Shown piece by piece: positions 48,871 through 59,630 of a DNA stretch of 64,000 nucleotides. The number at the start of each line of letters is the position of its first letter. Position 1 is the stretch's first letter. The stretch covers positions 1 to 64,000 of the forward strand of contig JASAMV010001944.1 of NCBI GenBank assembly GCA_030248065.1, given 5' to 3'. The notes under the pieces are model-generated. The model was not told the DNA's origin and ran no database searches. It saw only the letters and a list, made by a program, of their open reading frames with translations. This stretch comes from Rhynchonema sp. JSB1_4 (lineage: Eukaryota; Nematoda; Chromadorea; Monhysterida; Xyalidae). The translations under genes and the position numbers were made by a program.

Positions 48871-50590
48871 AGTGTAGTTCCTGGTCCGGAGGGGGAGATA
48901 GCGGACCCCCCGTTTTTTTCGGAGGGGGAGATAGTCTACCCCCGAGGAGGGCGGAAGGGGGGAAGACCCAAATTCGGGAAAAAGTCACTTTTTGAGGTAG
49001 AAAATTTGACCTATTTTTGCCCCTTTTTGGAAAAAAATCTTCATAAAAAGGGTATTTTGGCGACTTTTGAGAACATTGACCCAGTGTAGTTCCTGGTCCG
49101 GCGCGGCGGTTAGTGTACCTACCCCTTTTTTCCGTGCGGCGGTTAGTGTACCTCCCTGGGGGGGAAGACCCAAATTCAGGAAAAAGTCACTTTTTGAGGT
49201 AGAAAATTTGACCGATTTTTTGGCCCTTTTTGGAAAAAATTCTCCATAAAAAGGGTATTTTGGCGACTTTTGACAACATTGACCTAAAAATCACTCATTT
49301 TCGCCCTAAAAATGCCCATTTTAGGCCTAAAATTGCATATTTTAGACAAAAATTGAGGCGGTTAGTGTACCTGGCGCGGCGGTTAGTGTACTAGTGTACC
49401 TTGGTCGCGGCGGTTAGTGTACCTTAGGGGGGGCCCCCTTCCCCCGAGCAGTGTAGTTCCTGGTCCGGAGGGGGAGATAGCGGACCCTCCGTTTTTTTCG
49501 GACGGGGAGATAGTGTACCCCCGAGAGGGGGGAAGGGGGGGGGAAGACCCAAATTCAGGAAAAAGTCACTTTTTGAGGTAGAAAATTTGACCTATTTTTG
49601 CCCCTTTTTGGAAAAAATTCTTCAGAAAAAGGGTATTTTGGCGACTTTTGAGAACATTGACCTGAAAATCACTCATTTTTTGCCTAAAAATGCCCATTTT
49701 AGGCCTAAAAATGCCTATTTTAGGCAAAAACTAGACGGGACTCGTGCCTACGGCCCGGCTACAGCGCCGCGCCCGTGCCCCCCCCCCGAAGACCCGTTAG
49801 CATACCCAAAGCTACCCGTGAAAATTGACCCGTCATAGACGGCAGGCAGCGGTCAATGGAGTGAAGCGTGGTGGAAAAGAAACGGAAGATAACAAAGGGG
49901 AAACGAGTAAAAAAGAGGGGGAGAGTGGAAAAAGGGAGGGGAAACGGAGTTAAAAATAGGAGGGGGAGAGTGGAAAATGGGCTTGAGAAAGGTGGGAGGG
50001 AAGGGAAAGAGGAGGGGAGGTCAAGAAGGGGGAAAAGGGAATCCAAAAAAGAAGGAAAGAGAAGAGAAAAGGGAAGGAAGGGCGGAAACGGAGTTAAAAA
50101 TAGGAGGGGGAGAGTGGAAAATGGGCTTGAGAAAGGTGGGAGGGAAGGGAAAGAGAGGAGACTGGCCTGAGAAGGACGGAAGAAAAAAGAGGAGGGGAGG
50201 TCAAGAAGGGGGAAAAGGGGAATTGGAAAAAAGAAGGAAAGAGAAGAGAAAAGGGAAGGAAGGGGAAAGGAAAGAAAAAAGGAGGGAAGGAAGGGAAAGA
50301 GAGGAGAGTGAAAATTGGAAAAAGAAGGAAAGAGAAGAGAAAAGGGAAGGAAGGGGAAAGGAAAGAAAAAAGGAGGGAGGGAAGGGAAAGAGAGGAGAGT
50401 GAAAAGAGAGGGAGGGGGCCACAGACAGACAGACAGACAGACAGACATACATACGCCTTCCTGTTTTAGTAGTATAGATTGGGGGAGATAGTGTACCCGG
50501 AGGGGGAGATAGGGGGATAGTGTACCACCTGAGGGGGAGATAGTGTACCCGAGGGGGGGACCCCCCTCCCCCCCAGGAACTACACTGCAT
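48871..50590. mobile_element. Cluster of CAGTGTAGTTCCTGG-family copies
   Basis: Left ends CAGTGTAGTTCCTGGTCCGG recur at about 48,871, 49,083 and 49,449, each followed by the shared core (GAAGACCCAAATTC, AAAAGTCACTTTTTGAGGT, GGGTATTTTGGCGAC, TTTTAGGCCTAAAA). Right-end sequence CCCAGGAACTACACTG is at about 50,573-50,588. The copies are broken into one another, and a purine-rich tract interrupts the last. Two subfamilies show: one with GGGGGAGATAG phrases, one with GCGGCGGTTAGTGTACC. Confidence 0.7.
49868..50418. repeat. About 550-bp purine-rich tract with tandem structure
   Basis: The plus strand is almost entirely A and G, with long AAGGGAAGGAAGG-like runs. A unit containing GAGAGTGGAAAATGGGCTTG recurs (about 49,965 and 50,110). 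The resulting long open frames on both strands are low-complexity artefacts. It is followed at 50,419-50,446 by (CAGA)n and then CATACATACGCCTTCCTG...AGTATAGAT, resembling the 3' tail of some non-LTR retrotransposons. Confidence 0.75.
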
Positions 50591-50924
50591 TGACCTGAAA
50601 ATCACACCTTTTAGGCCTAAAAATGCCCATTTAAGGCCTAAAAATGACCATTTTAGGCAAAAATTGGGGGATATAGTGTACCCGGAGGAGGAGATACCGT
50701 AAAAACCTAAATACAGCCCCCCCCCGGAATAGAGCCCCCCCAAAAAGGGGTCAGTGAATTAATAGAGCCCCCCCCCCGGAATAGAGCCTCCATCCTAAAC
50801 ATCCCCTATACTGTAGTCAGTGTATTAAGGCTTGATAGTGGTGTACAGAGTACAGGTACACTTATGCACGTTTGTTGTTCGTTCAGAGCTCATAATATGC
50901 CTCTAATTGACGAATAGACATGAA

Positions 50925-51352
50925 TACCGTAAAACCTAAAATACAAGGGGGGGCTGTATTTTTTCACTGATCCCATTTAAGGGGGGCTGTATTTTTGGGG
51001 GCTCTATTTGGGGGGGCTGTATTTTTTCGCTGCCCAAAATCTCAAAAAGATGTTCCAAAAAATACCTCTAAAATGGAGTTCTGTCAGGGTGTTACTGGTC
51101 ATTACTGAGTGTTTTTGGATGCAGATCTTCCATAAAAGGCTTTACGTCATCATATACTCAACCACAAACGTTGTACATAAGGTGTCTTATACAAGAACTT
51201 GACTTTACGACCCCCAAGCGGGGAATTCCAAGTTGGGGGGGGGCTGTATTTTTGGGGGCTCTATTTTTTCACTGACCCCTTTTAGGGGGGGGCTGTATTT
51301 TGGGGGGCTCTATTTTTTTTGGGGGGGGGGCTCTATTTTAGGGAATACGGTA
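50925..51352. mobile_element. Inner family-2 variant
   Basis: Ends TACCGTAAAACCTAAAATAC and CTATTTTAGGGAATACGGTA. The host sequence on either side, GACATGAA and AATACAATTACAAG, is continuous across a single TA in the intact copy at 56.16 kb, which proves insertion with TA duplication. Confidence 0.8.
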
Positions 51353-51501
51353 AATACAATTACAAGCGAAAAAACATCCTTTCAAACCCGTTTTTAGGGG
51401 TTTTGGGGGTATTTCTGGGAACAATTTTTCAGGTTCGGGTCAGTGAATTAATAGAGCCCCCCAAAATGGGGTCAGTGAGTTAATAGAGCCCCCTTTCTAT
51501 T

Positions 51502-51914
51502 TACCGTATTGTCGGAAATAGAACCCGGGGGGTCTATTTTTTTCACTGGGGTCATTTTGGGGGGGTTCAATTTATGGGGGGGTCAATTATTGGGGGGTTA
51601 TATTTTTCATTTGGCCCCCGACGAAAAAAATCATTGTTAATAATGCCCATAAAAATGGCTTGTTTTCGGTATTTTCTACCTTTAACAGCGTCGATTATGC
51701 TTAAAAGCTGTATTCTGTTGTGTACGCAAGCTTAAACAACGTTTGACACAACAACACAGCCCTACCATACCACTAATCTGGGGTCCGGTGAAGGTTGGGG
51801 GTCGGGTCCTATTACGGGGGGGGGGTCAATTAATGGGGGGGTTCTATTTTTGATTTCGAGCCATTTAGGGGGGGTTCAATTAATGGGGGGGGTTCTATTT
51901 CCGACAATACGGTA
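51502..51914. mobile_element. TA-target element, family 1, copy B (nested)
   Basis: Same 24-bp inverted ends as copy A. It interrupts the right terminus of the outer family-2 element at CTATT-TA-GGTTTTTACGG, which is intact at 56.35 kb. Confidence 0.88.
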
Positions 51915-52066
51915 GGTTTTTACGGTAGGGGGATAGTGTACCACCCGAGGGGGAGATAGTGTACCCGAGGGGGGACCCCCCTCCCCCCATGAACTACACT
52001 GCCCCAGGAACTACACTGCTCCCAGCTGCACCAGTGAAAACAAGCATTTTGCAGAAAATTTTCGAA

Positions 52067-52926
52067 ATGTTTCAGCTTTTTGGACTTTTTCAGTTTTCGG
52101 CCTTTGAAAATTGGCTGACAGGGCCGGGACGACCTCAAGCCAAAATGGGCCGGGCCGACCTGCAGCCCTCCACCGGGCCGGACTTTTCGCCGACCGGACC
52201 GGGCCGACTTTACCCGGCCCGTTTCCGATCTCTGCCCATCTGCGTGCCATTGATATTCTCTCTCTTTCTTTTCTCAACCTCATTTCGCTTTTTTCGAAAA
52301 CGCATTCTTCTGGCACGGTAGAAAATGTCGTTTTACGTGCAAGGACGCAACGGACGCCAGTTACCATATATCGCGGTAGCTGAATAGAGCAAAAATTGGA
52401 TTACGTTTGTTGATGATTTATCAACTAATCTATACAGAATCTACTAACTCTTGACTGAGTGTAATAGCCGGCGTCAGTTCTGAAGGTAAGCGACGGGTGG
52501 GCAATCGCAAGTGTTGTTGTTGGTGCACTGGTCACATCGAAATGTGTGGACAAATGTAAATGAGTGACACAAGAACACAAGAACAAGTGAATGTGTAACT
52601 ACTCCGCAGAAAAGTTCACAACATCCCACACATGATCCCGGCTTAGATATCATCTGAACCCCCCTTGGTGCATCACGATGCGCAATGTATTGCAATTTAA
52701 AGGGGAAATTGCACATTCCTAATCGCCTTTCAAACTCTACAAGTGTTTAGACAGTCGTGTGGGCATCATGAAAGTCAAATCACTTGGTACAAATTCTCAA
52801 ACATGTACCCAGGAGAAGCAGTTTAAAGGGAACAATCGGGAAGAAAATTCGGCGCGGACCGGCCGAATTTCCACCTGCGCATTCAGGCAAATTGCCTGAT
52901 CAAAAAGCTGTCAAGGCGACAGAATG
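52067..52926. other. Fragment of GGGCCGG-type element plus unassigned DNA
   Basis: 52,120-52,240 is rich in GGGCCGG and ends CCGATCTCTG, resembling the terminus of the 38.1-kb MITE family. The rest has no gene, repeat or signal that I can name. Confidence 0.35.
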
Positions 52927-53118
52927 TTTCGCACGATTCTTGAAACTCACTAACTATAGAATTTCGCTTTTCTTTATATTTCGAATTTCTACGAATTGTT
53001 CCAGCGTGACAAGCAGAGCATGAAACATTTAGCAGACACGCTGGAACAATTCGTCGAAATTCGAAATATAAAGAAAAGCGAAATTCTATAGTTAGTGAGT
53101 TTCAAGAATCGTGCGAAA
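52927..53118. repeat. 192-bp near-perfect palindrome
   Basis: Arms of about 82 bp starting TTTCGCACGATTCTTGAAAC and ending with its complement, with a loop of about 28 bp that contains a TGAAACAT octamer (53021). No coding content. Confidence 0.85.
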
Positions 53119-53502
53119 GCTATAAAAAGCTATCAAAGCGGCAATATGAAAAGTGGTGCGCATAAGCTAATTTGCAAAACCGTGGCATTTCATCGCTTTT
53201 ACTGCTCTCATTGTGTGGGTATTGCTGTGAGTTTATTTATTTTTATGTAGTATTTTATTTGCGGTGTTCAATCTCATTTCGCTTCCTTCCCAGCCAGTTG
53301 AAAAACCGGCTCGCATTTCATTATTGTCTCCACATCCATAGTCAACAGGTGTCCTATACGCAGCGCTGTAACGCATAGTTGTTGATAACGCCCATAATTC
53401 TTGTCTTTCTTGTCTCTGCAATCAACGTGTCCTATACGCAGCGTTGTATAGTATTTTCTTCTTATCCGAGTCAAAGGAAGCCGTGTCAACGTTGTAAACC
53501 AA

Positions 53503-53703
53503 CTCCTAGCTGAGGTCGAAAATCCACGACTCCCCTTGAAAATGCAAAGAAAGAGAAATCACACGCGACATGCGCGCTGCCAACGTCACCAGAAGCTTGA
53601 AACATTGTTTCGTGCGCCGGCTTTTTACGTGGCGTGTGACGTCTGATTTCTCTTTCTTTGCATTTTCAAGGTGAATCGCACAATTTCGACCTTAGCTAGG
53701 AGC
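53503..53703. repeat. 201-bp inverted repeat
   Basis: Left arm CTCCTAGCTGAGGTCGAAAA...GCAAAGAAAGAGAAATCA is inverted at about 53,640-53,703. The loop contains TGAAACAT (53598). MITE-like. Confidence 0.75.
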
Positions 53704-53800
53704 AACTGGATCGAACGTTGAGTGGGTGTTTGGACCGATATAATAAGGAAAGACTATAATACATGGTTGTTGATACGAAAGACAAGAAAGACAGGAAAGC

Positions 53801-55010
53801 TTGTTGACTGTATGACATTTATGACAATAATGTTTTGTGCAATCAACAAGTGTACAAAACAGCACGACTGTATTGTACACTTTTTGACTGTATGACAAAA
53901 ATGATATTTATGACAAATAGCACTTTGTGCAGTCATGTTTTGCGCACTTGCTGAGACTTTCGTGTCGTGTGCAGCTGTTTTTGACAAAGTTTGGGCGCTA
54001 AAGAACTGGGCTTTCATCAATCACGGCTTTCCTTCTGTTTACAGGATAACCGTACCGTTTTCAGCGTGTTATGCAATCAAAAAGGTACAAGTTGCAACAT
54101 GAGGTGATTCGAGGAAACGTGAAAAGAATAAGCACGCGGAAGAAAGCATAGCGCTAAAGAGATTTGTCACTGTTTATTAATTTGTTGCTGTTTTTGTTCG
54201 TGTGAAGTACTGAATTTATGTCGTGTCACAAGTCCAGGCTTTCCACGGACTTCCATATCAGTAAAGAGCAGGAAAATCCAATTTCAAAAGCGCATCGATG
54301 TTTTGCGTTGCTCTTCGCAGGGTTGGGCAAAAAACGTTTTTTTCCAAAAAATCGTTTTTTGTAAAAAAACGTTTTTTTTAACGCCCAGATGACCAAAATA
54401 TGCCACCAAAAAAAATTGGAAAACGCTCATGTTGGGAAGAAAACGTGGTCAAATGAAGTAATTCTATGTGTTCTGAGGCAAAATAAACGGGTTTCAACCC
54501 TTTTCTAGCGAGTTGTAAAGATCCCATATCAGACCCGAATCATGGGACCAACTTTGGCCGGAGTCATCATTGAAAGTCAAACTCCGTATATCGACGTATC
54601 TCGACAAAGTAAAAATTGGTCGAAAATTTTTTGAAAAAAATGGGACAAAAAATTGATTTTCCTTGAAAATCAGGGTACTTTCCCTGAAAAATTAGGGAAA
54701 ATCAAGGAAATTCAGGATTTAAAAAAAACGAAAAACGACCCAGGCGTTTTTAAAAAAAACGTCGTTTTTTAAAGAAAAAACGCCGTCGTTTTTTTTTGCC
54801 CAACCCTGGCTCTTCGTTCGTGCAGTTTGGCAGTTATAATTCACCCAATTGCTGAATGCTGCGTTATTTGTCATAAGTGTCATTTTTGTCATACAGTCAA
54901 CAAGCGTACAATACAGTTGTGCTGTAATGTACACTTGTTGACGCGTGTGACATTTATGACCAATATGACATTTATTATTTTTGTCATATTTGTCATACAT
55001 TCAACAAGTG
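53801..55010. repeat. 1.2-kb diverged inverted repeat with a nested MITE
   Basis: The left arm (53,801-53,940) has repeated TGTATGACATTTATGACA-like phrases and GTGTACAAAACAGCAC. The right arm (54,861-55,010) is the inverted, diverged copy. A hAT-type MITE (54,318-54,808) is inserted between them. The arms look like an older fold-back element. Confidence 0.65.
54318..54808. mobile_element. hAT-type MITE, CAGGGTTGGGCAAAAAACG family
   Basis: Ends CAGGGTTGGGCAAAAAACG and CGTTTTTTTTTGCCCAACCCTG-like invert. A perfect 8-bp duplication GCTCTTCG (54310-54317 and 54809-54816) flanks 491 bp. No transposase. Confidence 0.9.
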
Positions 55011-55237
55011 TCCACACACGGTTTTGCTTCCTCCACCACTCTCATTTAGGTGGCTCACGGAAATTTGGAATTTTTTTCCACGTTGTTGTGTTGTGTTGAT
55101 TGTTGATAAAGCGGGCTGATAAAGAATTGATTTTGAAATACAGGGTCGATGTAGAAAAATCGATGTGGTGAAATGCATGCAAGGACAAGCAGGCAACGGG
55201 CACTTGTTTCAGGCAAACCGGCAGCTCATTGACCAAC

Positions 55238-55668
55238 TACCGTATTGTCGGAAATAGAACCCCCCCATTAATTGACCCCCCCCCCATTAATTGAACCCCC
55301 CCTAAATGGCTCGAAATCAAAAATAGAACCCCCCATTAATTAACTCCCCACCATGAAGAGAACCCCACCCCCAACCTTCACCGTACCACAGATTAGTGGT
55401 ATGGTAGGGCTGTGTTGTTGTGTCAAACGTTGTTTAAGCTTGCGCACACAACAGAATAAAGCTTTTTAAGCATAATTGCCGCTGTTGAAGTTAGAAAATA
55501 CCGAAAACAAGCCATTTTATGGGCATTATTAACAATGGTTTTTTTTGTCGGGGGGCCAAATGAAAAATATAACCCCCCAATAATTGACTCCCCCCATAAA
55601 TTGAACCCCCCCAAACTCACCCCAGTGAAAAAATAGACCCCCCGGGTTCTATTTCCGACAATACGGTA
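55238..55668. mobile_element. TA-target element, family 1, copy C
   Basis: Same inverted ends as copies A and B, with the interior in the opposite orientation (C-runs on plus). TA on both borders. Confidence 0.85.
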
Positions 55669-55918
55669 AGCGTTCAGTTTATTGCTCCACAGCTCCTGCC
55701 ACCAAACGAAAACCAAATCGACACGACAGCCGAGCACGACAAGACGCTTGAGTTTCACAGACCCTCGTTGTACTTGCTGGCTGGCTCCTGGCGAGGAGAG
55801 CACGAGGATTGATTGACGTTTTCCTTGTGCTTGTGGTTTCTTCTCGGAACTCTTCAGTAGCGTCGGTGGCCATTTGATTGGTTTTTCACTGCAGCAGGTT
55901 TGTTAAGATTAATTAGAT

Positions 55919-56367
55919 TACCGTAAAAACCTAAATACAGCCCCCCCCCCCCGGAATAGAGCCCCCCCCGTAATACAGCCCCCCAAAAAGGGGTCAGTGA
56001 ATTAATAGAGCCCCCCCCCCCCCGGAATAGAGCCCCCCCCCCCCCCAAAGTAACATCCCCTATACTGTAGTGTATTAAGGCTTGATAGTGGTGTACAGGT
56101 ACATTTATGCACGTTTGTTGTTTGTTCAGAGCACATAATACGCCTCCTATTGACGAATAGACACGAATAAATGCGGTTGCGAGCGAAATCCTTTCAAACC
56201 CGTTTTTAGGGGTTTTTGGGGGTATTTCTGGGAACAATTTTTCAGGTTCGGGTTAGTGAATTAATAGAGGCCCCCCCCCGGAATAGAGCCCCCCCCCGTA
56301 ATAGAGCCCCCCAAAATGGGGTCAGTGAGTTAATAGAGCCCCCCCTTCTATTTAGGTTTTTACGGTA
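55919..56367. mobile_element. Family-2 element, uninterrupted copy
   Basis: Ends TACCGTAAAAACCTAAATAC and TTTAGGTTTTTACGGTA, with C-runs, GGTCAGTGAATTAATAGAG repeated near both ends and a unique middle (TATACTGTAGTGTATTAAGG). It serves as the empty-site reference for the nested copies at 51 kb. Confidence 0.85.
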
Positions 56368-56478
56368 GATCCGATTAGATTCAGAGGTCGCAGTCGGGCC
56401 GGCCTGACCTCGGGCGTTTTCACACGATTCCACACGTAAGAAACACATAAAAAATTTTCACCCCAAAACCTAACCCCC

Positions 56479-57650
56479 CCGGTGTAGTTCCTGGTCCGGC
56501 GCGGCGGTTAGTGTACCGTAAAAACCTAAATAGAAGGGGGGGGCTCTATTAACTCACTGACCCCATTTTGGGGGGGCTCTATTACGGGGGGGGGCTCTAT
56601 TCCGGGGGGGCTTCTATTAATTCACTGACCCAAACCGGAAAAAATTGTTCCCAGAAATACCCCTAAAAACCCCAAAAAAGGGGTTTGAGAGGATGTTTTT
56701 CGCTTGTAATCGCATTTATTCCTGTCTATTCGTCAATAAGAGGCGCATTATGTGCTCTGAACGAACAACAAACCTGCATAAATGCACCTGTGCACCACTA
56801 TCAAGCCTTAATACACTACTAGGGGATGCTACTCTATTCCGGGGGCTCTATTAATTCACTGACCCCGTTTTGGGGGGGCTGTATTACGGGGGGGCTCTAT
56901 TCCGGGGGGCTGTATTTAGGTTTTTACGGTACCTACCCCTTTTTTCCGTGAGGCGGTTAGTGTACCTCCCTGGGGGGGACGGGGGGGGGGGAAGACCCAA
57001 AATCAGGAAAAAGTCACTTTTTGAGGTAGAAAATTTGACCTATTTTTACCCCTTTTTGGAAAAAATTCTTCAGAACAAGGGTATTTTGGCGACTTTTGAG
57101 AACATTGACCTAAAAATCACACATTTTAGGCCTAAAAATGCCCATTTTAGGCCTAAAAATGGCCATTTTAGGCAAAAGTTGGGGCGGTTAGTGGACCTGA
57201 CGCGGCGGTTAGTGTACTAGTGTACCTTGGTCGCGGCGGTTAGTGTACCTTAGGGGGGGGGGACCCCCCCTCCCCCCCCCCAGGAACTACACTGCCCCCC
57301 CCCCCCCCAGCCCCAACCCCCCCAAACCCCCCATAGGTACATAACCCCCCCATGCCATCGGCTCTGGTACAGTAGGTATCCCCCCTCTCCGAGCGCGGTA
57401 CAGTAGGTATCCCCCCTCCAGAGTACCTCCAACACTGGACCCCGCTAACAGTGTAGTTCCTGGTCCGGCGCGGTGGTTAGTGTACCTACCCCTTTTTTTC
57501 GTGCGGCGGTTAGTGTACCTCCCTGGGGGAAGGGGGGAAGACCCAAATTCAGGAAAAAGTCACTTTTTGAGGTAGAAAATTTGACCGATTTTTGGCTCTT
57601 TTTGGAAAAAATTCTCCATAAAAAGGGTATTTTGGCGACTTTTGACAACA
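56479..57650. mobile_element. CAGTGTAGTT-family copies (GCGGCGGTTAGTG subfamily)
   Basis: One copy runs from about 56,479 to 57,295 (right end CAGGAACTACACTG) with the 56,514-56,931 insertion inside. A second starts CAGTGTAGTTCCTGG at 57,450 and is truncated at about 57,650. Long C-runs at 57,243-57,350 follow the first. Confidence 0.7.
56514..56931. mobile_element. Family-2 element inside a CAGTGTAGTT-family copy
   Basis: Opposite orientation to the 55.9-kb copy. It splits GGCGGTTAGTG-TA-CCTACCCC, which is continuous at about 49,105-49,130, so this insertion also duplicated TA. Confidence 0.85.
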
Positions 57651-57787
57651 TCACACAAGGAAATTGCGCATGTCTGAAATTTCCTTGCCTTGTAAATTTC
57701 CAAATTCGCTGCCACACAGTGAAATACGCCCCATAGTTAATGTCACGTTCTGAACCCGAAAGTCAACTTCCGAAACATTCGGGCAGC

Positions 57788-58219
57788 CGGTGTAGTGGCA
57801 GGCAAATGGTTGCAAGGTACCCTTGGGGGGAGGGATGGATCCGGATGGTTGCAAGGTACCCCCATACCCAGCCTCCGGAAGGTTGCAAGGTACCCCTGAG
57901 GTCCGAAAAAAGGGTGTTTTTGCATGCATTATACTGCAAATTTGGCCAAAAAATAGGTACTTTTTTGCATTTTGGCCGAAAACTTGCCTAAAATACCTAT
58001 TATATGGAGGTTTGCGCGCGGAGCGCGCGAATTTTGGTGTTTTGAGGTCGAAAAACACCCATTTTTGCCTATAAAAACCATAAATTGATGGTTGCAAGAT
58101 GCAAGGTACCCTCCGGGGTGGTTGCAAGGTACTACCCTTCCCCCCATCCCCCCAAGGGGTGGTTGCAAGGTACCTACTCCTTAGGGGGGAATCCCCCCAT
58201 CCCCCCAGCCACTACACTG
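57788..58219. mobile_element. hAT-type MITE, C(A/G)GTGTAGTGGC family
   Basis: Ends CGGTGTAGTGGC and GCCACTACACTG. A perfect 8-bp duplication CGGGCAGC flanks it (57780-57787, 58220-58227). The interior repeats GGTTGCAAGGTACC about seven times. No transposase. Confidence 0.9.
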
Positions 58220-58809
58220 CGGGCAGCAGACGCGCGTGTAGCTTATCAGCCAGCCAGGCAGCTGCGCGCATTGTTTCAGAACTGCATGTGGTTAGCGTTC
58301 GGGTTCAGAACGTGACATTAGCCACGGGGCATACTTTATTGTGCGGCAGCGAATTTGGAAATTTACTATACTCAAAATAACAAAAAAATTTCTTGACAGG
58401 AAAGTGGTTTTGGTTGGTGCACGCTGCACGGTGTGCTGGTATTTGTATTTTGAGGGCTTGGTCAATGAGTATAAAGTATGACGATGGAGCTGTCAAAATT
58501 GCTCTTGGGTGTGCTTGTCGCAGTTGTTGTTCCGGAATTTCGCGCTAATGTGCTAAAGCTGTTTGGCCATGTATTTGTTGTCAGTTACAAACGAAACATT
58601 TTTAATTTCGGCCCTTTCAAGCGTCATGACGCCATTTCCTGGAGCATGTTACTCATTGACTGAAATTTCGTGTTCCTCGTTCGTTTGTTCCCTCTCTAAT
58701 ATGTATATTTCATTGCAATAAATAACGGCTCGCTTGCAAAGATAAGCGGTTGAATGCAAATAGAGTTTATTTTTTCAAAAGCGAAAATCTCCACGTGACC
58801 TATCCCAAG
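58220..58809. other. Unassigned DNA between elements
   Basis: No gene recognised; a 61-codon plus-strand frame (58,478-58,663) has no family match. A phrase, GGTTCAGAACGTGACATTA (about 58,300), repeats in inverted form near 57,740 (TAATGTCACGTTCTGAACCC), so the 57.8-kb MITE sits inside a wider inverted repeat of about 57,650-58,370. Confidence 0.5.
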
Positions 58810-59622
58810 CAGTGTAGTTCCTGGTCCGGAGGGGGAGATAGCGGATCTATACTTGCGGGCCGGAAAAAAACCGTTTTTTTCGAAAAAAAACCGAAAAAAA
58901 AACGTTTTTTTCCGAGGCCCGGAAAAATACGTTTTTATTTTTCCGGAAATTTTTCCAAGTGGCAACTTTTGGAAAAAACGGTTTTTTTTCAAAAATTTCC
59001 GATATATTTTCAAGGGTTGCGAAAGGATGTTGTCAAAACCAATGTAAATCGGTGTTAAACAGTTCAAAATGAGCACTTTTTAATCTCCAAGTCCATTTTT
59101 AGCCCGTTTCAGGCCATTTCCCGACAAAATTTTCTCCAAAATAGGCGTTTTTGGGCCATCGGTATCCTTAAGTACTGGAAAAATATTTGGAAAAAAACGG
59201 TTTTTTTCGGAAAAAAACGGTTTTTTTTCCAAAAATATATTTTGCGGAAAAATACGCAAGTATAAGCGGACCCTCCTTTTTTTCGGAGGGGGAGATAGTG
59301 TACCCCGAGGGGGGGAAGGGGGGAAGACCCAAATTCGGGAAAAAGTCACTTTTTGAGGTGGAAAATTTGACCTATTTTTGCCCCTTTTTGGAAAAAATTC
59401 TTCATAAAAAGGGTATTTTGGCGACTTTTGAGAACATTGACCTGACCTGAAAATCACACATTTTAGGCCTAAAAATGCCCGTTTTAGGCCTAAAAATGGC
59501 CATTTTAGGTAAAAATTGGGGGAGATAGTGTACCCTGAGGGGGAGATAGGGGGATAGTGTACCACCCGAGGGGGAGATAGCGTACCCGAGGGGGGGCCCC
59601 ACCCCCCCCAGGAACTACACTG
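58810..59622. mobile_element. hAT-type element, CAGTGTAGTTCC family, complete copy
   Basis: Ends CAGTGTAGTTCCTGGTCCGG and CCAGGAACTACACTG with a perfect 8-bp duplication ATCCCAAG (58802-58809, 59623-59630); 813 bp. It holds the family core plus an inner inverted stretch of CGGAAAAAAACGGTTTTTTT phrases. This is the best copy for defining the family. Confidence 0.9.
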
Positions 59623-59630
59623 ATCCCAAG

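Larger units (their letters stand above)
50695..51927. mobile_element. Outer family-2 element (TACCGTAAAAACC ends), carrying two insertions
   Basis: Left end TACCGTAAAAACCTAAATAC at 50695 and right end GGTTTTTACGGTA at 51927. Between them lies the body also seen at 55.9-56.4 kb, interrupted by a variant copy (50925-51352) and by a family-1 element (51502-51914), each at a TA. The outer element itself splits a GGGGGAGA-TA-GGGGGATAG phrase that is continuous in other CAGTGTAGTT-family copies. Non-coding. Confidence 0.8.

Noticed and set aside
49759..50448. 229-codon minus-strand and overlapping 141-codon plus-strand frames
   Set aside because: They are translations of the purine-rich tract (Pro/Ser/Phe/Leu or Gly/Arg/Lys/Glu only), not genes.
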